Positions 18,070 to 27,795 of a DNA stretch of 64,000 nucleotides are shown here, in pieces (the first letter of the stretch is position 1; the number at the start of each line of letters is the position of its first letter). The position numbers and the translations under genes are program-made. This DNA comes from Corynebacterium pseudokroppenstedtii (GTDB taxonomy: Bacteria > Actinomycetota > Actinomycetes > Mycobacteriales > Mycobacteriaceae). The stretch is taken from contig NZ_JAEUWU010000003.1 in assembly GCF_019754945.1 (NCBI RefSeq), positions 310,001-374,000 on the forward strand. Reading direction: 5' to 3'. The notes under the pieces were generated by a model, which was given only the letters and a program-made list of their open reading frames with translations, did not search any database and was not told the origin of the DNA.

Positions 18070-19371
18070 TTACGATGCCGATGCTGCTTTGCGCTCCCAG
18101 AGGCGGAACTGGAAAAACGGAATTGAGGGCCGAATCGTCCAGCCGACGACGGGCAAGCGTTTACATTGCTCGACGACCCAACCCGACGCCAGGCAGAGAA
18201 TGAATAGTCCGATGATACACACCATTCGGACGTTGTCACTGGCGTTGGTCACGTCCTCGCGGATGCCATAGACATAGAGCGCGCGATCCCACGTCAGGTT
18301 CATCGCGGTCATGTGGAAGAGATAAATGACCAAAGTCCGCTGCCCAATGTATTGCAAGGGGCGCGCTAAAAGGGGGATCTGCGCCACGAGCGCACAGACC
18401 AAGATCGATAACGGAAGTGCCCCCAGTGCTCGGATGGACGAGAACAGAACATCGAGCTGGCCAGCGTCGTTGTGAGCAATTCCCATCTCGACGAGGTGAT
18501 CGTAGCTGTCACCGAAATGCGAATAAGCCACCTTCGTGCACCAGAATAGAGCGAAGCTTCCTGCCCACCACCAGGGAGACCGCCATTTTCGCGCGAGCGC
18601 CAGCAATGCCGGCCGCATAAAGACGCCGACGAAATAGACCGGCATGTAATTGAAAATGTGCGACTGCGTCGGCGTGACAGGGTTGTACATCTGCCACAAC
18701 CAGGGAAGAACGCTGACTGCCAGTGCCCAATGATCGGGCAGCCATTTTGTTACCCAGACGGCCAAGGTGAAAAGAACCAAGCAATGGAGGAACCAGAGCC
18801 CACATTCACCGTGAATAACTGACGTGACAATTTCGTGAGTATCTATCTCAAAATTGTTGGCCCACATTTTGGACCAGAGCTCCAGGGGTGCCCACACGAG
18901 GTAAGGAATCAGCAAAAACCGGAGACGCGAGTGCCAGAGTTCTCCGAGCGTTTGGCGTCGGACCTTATACGAAAACAGCCCTGACACCATGAAGAACATT
19001 GGCAGGCGAACAGGACCTAGCCAGTCGTTGACCGCGTTTGCGGCGGTGTACACGCCGTCGGGAGTGTAAATAGTGGCATGGAGAAAACACACACCCAAGA
19101 TAGAGATGCCTTTGCCGATGTCCGGCCAGAGGAGTCTCTGTTTCTTGCGCGGTGCGGGTGTTTCCGTCGTGCCAGTTGTCGACGCGGTCACTGCGCTATC
19201 CGAACTTTGTGGTGCAACCTCGGACTCAGGTCGTGGCGACGCACCAGTAGAAGGAGGTTCTGTACCGTCTTGAGGTGCTGACGTTGAGTCTGCCGTGCTG
19301 CTCCACGCACCACGGGTAGCGAGTGTGCTGCGACGCGAACGAGACAGACGTGTCACCGATGAAGCTGACAT
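18070..19371 (-). CDS. Integral membrane acyltransferase (acyltransferase-3 family)
   Basis: Multi-pass membrane protein of 433 residues with about ten hydrophobic segments after a Ser/Thr/Pro-rich cytoplasmic N terminus of about 75 residues. The first membrane segment (WPDIGKGISILGVCFLHA) has the family histidine, and GPVRLPMFFMVSGLFSYKVR is a typical second block. Such proteins transfer acetyl, succinyl or similar groups to sugars or lipids on the outer face. Position next to GT87 mannosyltransferases suggests a lipoglycan or PIM substrate, which is inference. The ATG at 19371 lies 14 bases after GGAGG and overlaps the upstream gene by 19 bases. Confidence 0.75.
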   Translation of the reverse strand: MSASSVTRLSRSRRSTLATRGAWSSTADSTSAPQDGTEPPSTGASPRPESEVAPQSSDSAVTASTTGTTETPAPRKKQRLLWPDIGKGISILGVCFLHATIYTPDGVYTAANAVNDWLGPVRLPMFFMVSGLFSYKVRRQTLGELWHSRLRFLLIPYLVWAPLELWSKMWANNFEIDTHEIVTSVIHGECGLWFLHCLVLFTLAVWVTKWLPDHWALAVSVLPWLWQMYNPVTPTQSHIFNYMPVYFVGVFMRPALLALARKWRSPWWWAGSFALFWCTKVAYSHFGDSYDHLVEMGIAHNDAGQLDVLFSSIRALGALPLSILVCALVAQIPLLARPLQYIGQRTLVIYLFHMTAMNLTWDRALYVYGIREDVTNASDNVRMVCIIGLFILCLASGWVVEQCKRLPVVGWTIRPSIPFFQFRLWERKAASAS

Positions 19372-20954
19372 GTACGTGTGTTTCTCCTCCGTCGTTGGGC
19401 CGGTGACCAGGCTACAGAAGCCAAGGTGACAAATGCGAATCCAGCCCACACCACATAGCTATTTTCCAGAAACCCGATGAACACCGAAAAGAATGTGTCC
19501 ACGGCATGACCGACGAGCCCACCATGGGAGAGCATCTGGGCGTAAGCCTCTGGTGTGAGGGCATCCACCCGCCGTGACATCAGAGGTGACCACCATACAG
19601 TTCCCATGAGGAAAACGCCGGAACCGATACCGGCTAGTATTGCATACCATTTGGCTTGACGAGTCCGGCGACGCGACTGCTTGTAAGGAGAGTCCACCGC
19701 GCCAGAATCTTTTGCGGCGGAACGATTACTGCTAACGGTGATCGTGAACAGGGTGATTATGGCTGGTAGCGCCCACACCCAGTGATGCGTCCAACTTACC
19801 GGTGAGGCGAGAAGTCCGAAGAGCCCTACCGCCGAAGGAAGAATAGCCCGACCAGTATTGATCTGGCCTGGGCTTAGGACGTCATTGTGCCGACGACAGT
19901 TCCTTGTGATGAGGAGTGCGGCCAGAGCGAGCACAATCAGGGCCCATACGATGGTCATCGGCCGGGAGGTAACTGCAGACGCATGAGAATCAGCCACTGA
20001 CGCGGCAAGCCGTCCCAAGGCTCCTTTAATCGATTGATTGGAAATGATCGTCGGGTCACCTATCCGATCCGTCGCCCACAACACGTGACGGAAGTAAACC
20101 CAGGTGTCATGAGGCGCGATCAACGCCCCTATACCGGTTGCCACTATCGCAGAGACCGCGCAGCGCGCTGTCGACGAAACATCGCGCCGGAGGAGCGGGA
20201 CCAGGATGAATACGGCAGGAGTTAGCTTGATGGCAGCGGCACACCCTGTCAGCACACCTGCCACTGCGCGACGTCGGGACCCTGGTGGAGATTCGGAAAG
20301 AATCCACCAATCAACCACGGCCATGAGCAACAGCACTGAATTGATCTGCCCGAAAGACAGCGTCGCACGGGCTGGTTCCGATATGACAACCGCCGCGGCT
20401 GTGAGATACCGCCACTGGTTTCGCCACCCTCGCGTGAGGATCGATGTCGCGAGAAGAAGCGCACCAAGGGATAAGACCGAATGGACCACAATCCCGACGA
20501 CGGTAGGCAGAACAAGTAGCCCCACCATCACGCACGTGGCGAAAGGGGGATACGTGAAAGGGAGATTACGCTCGCTGGTTGTGAAAGTGCCGTCATACAG
20601 CGCGTGATGATGAACAATCGCACGGGCACCCGCTCGGTAAACCTCGAGGTCAACCAGATTCCGCGGGATGAACACTATTCCCGATGAGCCGCCGAGGTGG
20701 AGACGGTATCTGCTGCCATCGGAATAGGTGGAGCTATCAGGATCACGTGTGAAACGTAGCGTCCACAACGTGAAGAACAGCGATACACATGACAATCCGC
20801 CGACGAGGCCCCAACCCCACACAGTTGGGCTAGGCTTTTGGCCCGACCCCTGCGTCACTCGTCGACCATCGGCGTGTGTCGAGTTTTCTTGGTGTCCCTT
20901 GGCTGTGTCGGCCGGGCGTGGTGGACGCCGGAACCCTGTGAATGAGAAAGCCAC
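19353..20954 (-). CDS. GT87-family membrane mannosyltransferase, copy 2
   Basis: Polyprenyl-phosphomannose-dependent glycosyltransferase of the DUF2029/GT87 family, 533 residues with about ten membrane segments. The signature region after the first helix is RNLVDLEVYRAGARAI followed by LPFTYPPFA; the Asp-Leu-Glu pair is the likely catalytic acid site. GQINSVLLLMAVVD and AAIKLTPAVF are further family blocks. GT87 members of corynebacteria (MptC/MptD, Rv2181 type) add alpha-1,2 mannose branches to LM/LAM. The first 45 residues are a soluble basic tail. It follows its paralogue after six bases. Confidence 0.85.
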   Translation of the reverse strand: MAFSFTGFRRPPRPADTAKGHQENSTHADGRRVTQGSGQKPSPTVWGWGLVGGLSCVSLFFTLWTLRFTRDPDSSTYSDGSRYRLHLGGSSGIVFIPRNLVDLEVYRAGARAIVHHHALYDGTFTTSERNLPFTYPPFATCVMVGLLVLPTVVGIVVHSVLSLGALLLATSILTRGWRNQWRYLTAAAVVISEPARATLSFGQINSVLLLMAVVDWWILSESPPGSRRRAVAGVLTGCAAAIKLTPAVFILVPLLRRDVSSTARCAVSAIVATGIGALIAPHDTWVYFRHVLWATDRIGDPTIISNQSIKGALGRLAASVADSHASAVTSRPMTIVWALIVLALAALLITRNCRRHNDVLSPGQINTGRAILPSAVGLFGLLASPVSWTHHWVWALPAIITLFTITVSSNRSAAKDSGAVDSPYKQSRRRTRQAKWYAILAGIGSGVFLMGTVWWSPLMSRRVDALTPEAYAQMLSHGGLVGHAVDTFFSVFIGFLENSYVVWAGFAFVTLASVAWSPAQRRRRNTRTCQLHR

Positions 20955-20960
20955 AGGTTA

Positions 20961-22331
20961 CTAGCTTTTCTCAGTGGTAAAAGCTCGTGGGAATAATGCC
21001 ATCGCAATCAGGAAGAGGAAGCCCCACAGAACATAGTCGCTTCCCACAATCTTTTGAATCAAAGACCACTGAAGCTCCTGGTTTTCCGAGTTGGGGAAGA
21101 ACCAATGGAATGGCGTGACTGTGGAGATCATCAAGCCCACTACCGCAACACCCCACAGCACATTGTTCTGCCATCGAGGAATAATGTGTCGCGAATTCCA
21201 AGCCACATTCATGGTCACAATGACGAATGGCAAGAACCAGACCCAGTGGTGAGACCACGAGACAGGGGAGAGCAGGAGAGCAACAAGGCTCGTGGCAGCC
21301 ACTAATGCAATGGTGAAGCTCTGTCCTTCATAGTGAGGTCCGGTAGCAGAAACTCTATTGTCCGCGCCGGGACCGGATTGAAGGTTCGATGCGGTGCGTA
21401 TCAGACGCACCATGGCGGTGAGGATGAGCCCGAATGTCAGCACACTGAGGACAACCCACCATCGGGATTGGAGAGTGTAGTCATTAGTAAAGCGGGCGAT
21501 CATTCCTCGTAGAGACTGGTTGCCGGCATAGGCCAACCCTCCGATCCGATCAGGATTGTGTATTTCGACGGTCCAATAATCTTTTGAATCGTGGGGGAGA
21601 ATTGCCCAACCTAACGCGGTCCACGCAACCCCAGAGGCGGCGCAGGTGATGGCTGATTTCCAATCTCTTTTAACGAGGAAGAAGAGTCCAAACACGGCGG
21701 GCGTTAATTTTATTGCGGCTGCTAATCCGATGAAAATCCCCCGAGGCCAGCGAGTGCGTTTCACGGCGGTATCCAGCAACACGAGGGCCATAAGGAAAAC
21801 GTTGATCTGGCCAAAACTTAATGTATGCGTGAATGGTTCGCCCAGGAGAACCAGCGGAAGAATCATGTAGGACAGCCACCCCGCCCGTTTAAATGAGCTG
21901 GTCGTGGCCGGTAGAGCCGATTTATCGTCGGCACTCGACGTGTGCACAGGGTCCGTGAAGTGGTTAATCAGAACCGCACCACACCACCAGGTCATCGCCG
22001 CCGTGGTGAAAACCATTAACAGGGTGTCAGTTGTGAGTGAAAACCAGGTCAGAGTACTAAAAAGAATGGCCGCCAGGGGAGGGTAGGTGAACGGAAGATT
22101 AATGCCCCGCACAGGGTAATCGCGGTCATAAAGCCCGAAACCGCGGACAAAAGCCTGGCCGCCCGACCGATACACATCGAGGTCGATGTGGTAGCGAAAT
22201 TCTCCGTCGCCAAACACGTCGAAGAAGTGGTAGTACAGAACGAGCCCGAGAACGGCGGTGACCACGAGCCGGCCCACCCATGTCTCAGATAAAAAATGTA
22301 CGATTCGTTCACAACTACCGCGGACACGCAT
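20961..22331 (-). CDS. GT87-family membrane mannosyltransferase, copy 1
   Basis: Paralogue of the preceding entry, 456 residues, with the same blocks: HIDLDVYRSGGQAF, LPFTYPPLAA, GQINVFLMALVLLD, AAIKLTPAVFGLF. It is expected to use decaprenyl-phosphomannose outside the membrane to add alpha-1,2 mannose to the lipomannan backbone. The synteny with M. tuberculosis Rv2181 fits either copy. It is the first gene of a three-gene minus-strand operon that ends with the acyltransferase. The two copies differ clearly, so the duplication is not recent. Confidence 0.85.
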   Translation of the reverse strand: MRVRGSCERIVHFLSETWVGRLVVTAVLGLVLYYHFFDVFGDGEFRYHIDLDVYRSGGQAFVRGFGLYDRDYPVRGINLPFTYPPLAAILFSTLTWFSLTTDTLLMVFTTAAMTWWCGAVLINHFTDPVHTSSADDKSALPATTSSFKRAGWLSYMILPLVLLGEPFTHTLSFGQINVFLMALVLLDTAVKRTRWPRGIFIGLAAAIKLTPAVFGLFFLVKRDWKSAITCAASGVAWTALGWAILPHDSKDYWTVEIHNPDRIGGLAYAGNQSLRGMIARFTNDYTLQSRWWVVLSVLTFGLILTAMVRLIRTASNLQSGPGADNRVSATGPHYEGQSFTIALVAATSLVALLLSPVSWSHHWVWFLPFVIVTMNVAWNSRHIIPRWQNNVLWGVAVVGLMISTVTPFHWFFPNSENQELQWSLIQKIVGSDYVLWGFLFLIAMALFPRAFTTEKS

Positions 22332-22492
22332 GGCCTCACAGTCTACCTGGCATCCCTATTGTGGCGGAACCTCACTGATCGGCACCCGCGGTCGGTCTTT
22401 TTCGTTGTTGATGTTCGTTGCCGACGATGGCCACCGTCGTTCAGACACAGAACAACCTGAACACGTTATCCATGACGTACTAGCCTTGTCAT

Positions 22493-22996
22493 ATGGATTA
22501 TTTTTATGACACCGAATTTATTGAAGATGGCCAGACCATAGATCTCGTCTCTATTGGCATTGTTGCCAGTGACGGCCGTGAATATTACGCAGTATCTACC
22601 GACGCCGATCTCTCCCGCGCCAATCCGTGGGTGAAGAAACACGTGTTACCTCATCTGCCGAACCCGTCGTCGCCACTGTGGAAAAACAGATCGACAATCC
22701 GTCACGATTTAGAAGAATTCTTTGGCGACGACGACCACGTTCGGTTGTGGGCGTGGGTGGGGGCGTATGACCACATCTGCTTGGTTCAGCTGTGGGGCAT
22801 CATGCAGGATCTGCCGAGGAATATCCCCAGGTTTACCCGAGAGATGAAGCACGCGTGGGTCTTCGTTGGCCGGCCGGCTCTTCCTCCGGTGCCGGAAAAC
22901 GCACATGATGCTTTAGCCGATGCGCGGCACAACGTCGCCAAGTTCAAAGTGTGTGCGCGAGTGTTTAAAGAAAAAACGGGAATGGAATTGAAGTAG
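22493..22996 (+). CDS. Small DEDDh 3'-5' exoribonuclease (Rv2179c type)
   Basis: A 167-residue protein close in size and order to M. tuberculosis Rv2179c, a member of a distinct RNase T-like family shown to degrade 3' overhangs of RNA. D6 and E8 in YDTEF, an internal Asp in GAYDH, and H138/D143 in HDALADA form the catalytic set. No ribosome site precedes the ATG. A TAGCCT hexamer ends about six bases upstream, which fits a leaderless transcript. It is divergent from the GT87 operon and points the same way as aroG. Confidence 0.85.
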   Translation: MDYFYDTEFIEDGQTIDLVSIGIVASDGREYYAVSTDADLSRANPWVKKHVLPHLPNPSSPLWKNRSTIRHDLEEFFGDDDHVRLWAWVGAYDHICLVQLWGIMQDLPRNIPRFTREMKHAWVFVGRPALPPVPENAHDALADARHNVAKFKVCARVFKEKTGMELK

Positions 22997-23062
22997 GGGG
23001 GGCGGGAATCAAGGGAGAGCCATCACCATTCTGGGGTAACTCACTGGCTTTTCAGTACATAA

Positions 23063-24517
<1,455 letters not shown>

Positions 24518-24587
24518 GGCTCGTTCGGCGTGTGGCGCAGTGGTAAGGCCGCTCGGCCACCCGCCCGCTTGTCCTACGCGTCTGGCA

Positions 24588-27500
24588 TTAAATGGCGTAG
24601 GCCCACTGCGTCAGCATGTATTCGGATAACCACACTCCGACCCAGACGATAACGATGGTGTAGGCCGTGGTCAGGATCGGCCATCGCCGAACCGTCGTCA
24701 CAATCATGCAAATAGTCAGCAGTACGCCCGCCATGAGCAACAGGCGGGGGCGCGAGTGGAAGTACCCCGACGACAGAATCACGTTAAGGCCGATCCCTGT
24801 GCCACAGAGCCACATCATGAAGGGGAAACGCCTGATAATCCCCACAATGATGAGGGTGAGCGTGCCCAGGATGGCTAGCGAACACCACAGTGGGACAACA
24901 CCCTCGAGGGCGAAAATCTGCCTCGGCAGATCGTGAAGTGTGGTCTTACCGAAATCGAATTGTGTTCCCCAGCCGTCTTTTTGAACGGCAAAGTAGCCGC
25001 CTGCGTCCCGCGCAAGATGGCCTGCCCACAGCATATAAATAGCTCCGCCCAGGGGAGCGGCAGCAACACAAATCCATGCGCGCACGTTGCGGCGATGATG
25101 CAGCAAAACCCCGATTGCGAATGCTATAGCAAGGTCATACCCGGTCATTCTGACAAGGCAGGCCATGAAAACCCCTGTGGCAGCGAGGGGGAAGTCCTTG
25201 TTCAGGTAGCCGAGGATGAACAGGAACGTGCAGAGTGCGAAGAGGGCCTCCGAGTAGGCCATCAAGTACGTCACGGACATCGGGAACCCAGCGAATACCG
25301 CCACAGCGAGCACCACTGCAAGTAGTGAGCTGGTGAACTTACGGATGATAGCGGCGAGTAGACATGTGGCAATGGCGCCGATGATGGCGTTCATCAGCAA
25401 TCCAGCCGCGGCCCAGTCCAATCCGGTTATGGCATGGGTGGCTCGTAGTAACCACGGTGTTCCTGGGAGAAAAGCAACTGTGCGGAATTCGGGGGGATTC
25501 CCGTCAATCGCCTCGCCTCCGCGGTAACCGAATTCAGCAATTCTGGTGAACCATTGGGCATCCCACGACTGAATCTGGTCCGAGAAAGACGAATTAAAGA
25601 GCTTTGCATTGTAGGCCAGAGCGATACCCACGATGGTCTGCACTAGGGCATAGACGCCCACCGCAATCAGGCACACACCTGTGAGCTCGGAACTGAGAAT
25701 ACGCTGGCCAACACCCTGCCACGCACGCGGCCGCGATGATTTCTCCGATTCCCCTTCGTCTTCGACAGAAGCCGTTTCTTCTTCAGCGGCCCCTTCTTCG
25801 TCTTGGGTGTCTTCGTCCGGCGAAGACATATCACATTCTCCTTCGTCCAGGTGCTCCGTCGTATCTGCATCGGTAGCTTCAGCCGTCGACGTATCTGCGC
25901 TCACATTCTCATGAGCACTTTGTGCCGAGTCGTCGGACTCAACGAGTGCTGCCTCGTCGTCGTCCGATTCAACCTGGTTGGGTTTACGGGAAGTGATAAC
26001 CAGCCGACGGAGGCGATGTTTCCCGTGATAGCGCCTGGACATAGGCGTGCGTTCGATGGTGATGTTCCGCCACTGTCCGCGGGTGTACCGTCGGTGAATC
26101 ATGTCCGAAATATCGCGGAGACGCACAAGACGGACCGAAGGCTCTTTAGCGAAACCAACCACCAGCATGAGGAAAATCGCAATGATCAGCAGATTACGGA
26201 CAACCAGAATCATGACCGAAGGGTTGTCGTCATTGCTGATTATCGAGTCATAGGCAACGGGATAAATCCACTGCGACAAACCACCGATGACCAGCATGAG
26301 ACCACCAGCTATCCGCAGACTCCATGCTGATTGTTTGCTTGCCGACGCCGGACTGCCATGAACTGAGTCAAGGCACACTGCGAGGGGAGCGGCCCACCAC
26401 ACAACGTATTGCGTGGACATCACCTTGTTTGAGATCAGCACAGCCCCAATGATGATCAGCGCCAACCATGCCGATCGACGCGCCGACCAGCCATTGTCCG
26501 TCGTCTTCTCAATGACAAGCATGCGTTGTTGGGGCGGTGTCAATGCGCCGTCCGCGGCCCGCGGGAACATGCGTCGGAAACCATCTGCTCCGATCAACGC
26601 GGAGACGCACAGGTAGACACAGACGAGGACCATAATGACGGTCAGGATCGTCGAGAACGTCTCCCATCGAGACACCGAAGGGCCGAATACTTCAAACGAT
26701 TGCGATGCAGCATACGAAATGCTCAGTGCGTCTTCGCCGTGGTGGGCAGCCCACATCACACCAGTTGCGGGGATGGATTCAATCTGAAGACCGCGATCCC
26801 CTTGGTAATTGAACACCGACGTGATGCGGTGGAAGCCGTGCCCCCATACGGATAGTGCTGCAATGACGACGCACGTGGCTGCGAATGACGCGATACGCTG
26901 CCACGTCTGTCGGCTCTTCCACCAGCCGACGAGCGCCGTGCCGATGATGGCCGGCCACAGTTTGATCATGGTCGCGCACCCCAAGAGGATGCCTGAGACC
27001 TTCGGGTGCCGAACAAGTGTGACCAGTGTGGCGGCTACGAGCACAGCGGGGACGATATCCCAGCGGGTCCATAGCAGAGGTCCGAAGAACACCCCGAAGA
27101 GAACCCAGAACCCGGCGCCCCACCAGCGTCGGCTGGCAGTAAGCCAGACAAAAAATCCGACGTCAACGACTAATAACATCCAGATGGATACCGTGATTTT
27201 GTCGGCGGAGGAGAAGATCATGGTCAGCCACTTCAAGACGGCGACCATCCACATGACCGGTACGGGGTACTCTTGCATGGCCCCGGAACCTGGGTCGTCG
27301 AGGCCTTTGAAGTAATAATCCACCGGAGTGTCGATCATCCAGTAGTCACCGATGTGGTGGTCGAGCCACCACATCACGGCCCGAGTTATCACAAATGCAG
27401 CAGTTAGGGCTCCGGCGATGATGAGAGCTTTCCGGTCCCACTTACGACGTGACCCCTCGCCAGACTCCGTTGCCGCTGTAACTCTCGTACTACCGTTGGC

Positions 27501-27674
27501 TGCAACCGTGTCCGAAGAGGTACCGTCGTCGGTATCTACGTCGCTTAACGGCGAAGTCGGCGCGGCGGCCTCAGCAGGGTCTGTCTGCGTCGACAGTGAT
27601 CGCTGGTCTTCTTCGGAAGACGCGGAAAACCCAGAACGTGCCGACGTCGAAGCGGAGTCTAAATGGTGGGACAC
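24588..27674 (-). CDS. Two-module polytopic membrane glycosyltransferase with acidic linker
   Basis: Very large membrane protein of 1028 residues. After a disordered acidic N terminus (1-78), the first membrane module (about 82-510) resembles GT87/DUF2029 proteins, with RWDIVPAVLVAATL and MIKLWPAIIGTAL blocks. A basic stretch (515-563) and a highly acidic linker (565-650) follow. The second module (about 660-1028) resembles PIG-V-like mannosyltransferases, with SWDAQWFTRIAEFGY after its first helix. Both would be polyprenyl-sugar-dependent enzymes. The locus, between pknL and aroG among LM/LAM genes, suggests lipoglycan mannosylation or arabinosylation. I cannot name acceptor or linkage. The start is GTG behind AAAAGGG. 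Confidence 0.75.
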   Translation of the reverse strand: MSHHLDSASTSARSGFSASSEEDQRSLSTQTDPAEAAAPTSPLSDVDTDDGTSSDTVAANGSTRVTAATESGEGSRRKWDRKALIIAGALTAAFVITRAVMWWLDHHIGDYWMIDTPVDYYFKGLDDPGSGAMQEYPVPVMWMVAVLKWLTMIFSSADKITVSIWMLLVVDVGFFVWLTASRRWWGAGFWVLFGVFFGPLLWTRWDIVPAVLVAATLVTLVRHPKVSGILLGCATMIKLWPAIIGTALVGWWKSRQTWQRIASFAATCVVIAALSVWGHGFHRITSVFNYQGDRGLQIESIPATGVMWAAHHGEDALSISYAASQSFEVFGPSVSRWETFSTILTVIMVLVCVYLCVSALIGADGFRRMFPRAADGALTPPQQRMLVIEKTTDNGWSARRSAWLALIIIGAVLISNKVMSTQYVVWWAAPLAVCLDSVHGSPASASKQSAWSLRIAGGLMLVIGGLSQWIYPVAYDSIISNDDNPSVMILVVRNLLIIAIFLMLVVGFAKEPSVRLVRLRDISDMIHRRYTRGQWRNITIERTPMSRRYHGKHRLRRLVITSRKPNQVESDDDEAALVESDDSAQSAHENVSADTSTAEATDADTTEHLDEGECDMSSPDEDTQDEEGAAEEETASVEDEGESEKSSRPRAWQGVGQRILSSELTGVCLIAVGVYALVQTIVGIALAYNAKLFNSSFSDQIQSWDAQWFTRIAEFGYRGGEAIDGNPPEFRTVAFLPGTPWLLRATHAITGLDWAAAGLLMNAIIGAIATCLLAAIIRKFTSSLLAVVLAVAVFAGFPMSVTYLMAYSEALFALCTFLFILGYLNKDFPLAATGVFMACLVRMTGYDLAIAFAIGVLLHHRRNVRAWICVAAAPLGGAIYMLWAGHLARDAGGYFAVQKDGWGTQFDFGKTTLHDLPRQIFALEGVVPLWCSLAILGTLTLIIVGIIRRFPFMMWLCGTGIGLNVILSSGYFHSRPRLLLMAGVLLTICMIVTTVRRWPILTTAYTIVIVWVGVWLSEYMLTQWAYAI

Positions 27675-27795
27675 ACGAAAGCCCTTTTCATGACAAGAAG
27701 CTATAATGCGCAGGCACGCGTTGTGCTGCGCTGAAAATGATCACGAGGACGTGGATATAGTACTCGAGAACAGGGACAAGCTCGAGCTCATCTGA

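Noticed and set aside
24530-24570. tRNA-like stretch (GTGGCGCAGTGGTAAGG) after aroG
   Set aside because: It resembles a D-arm only. There is no T-loop TTCRA, anticodon arm or acceptor pairing at the right distances.
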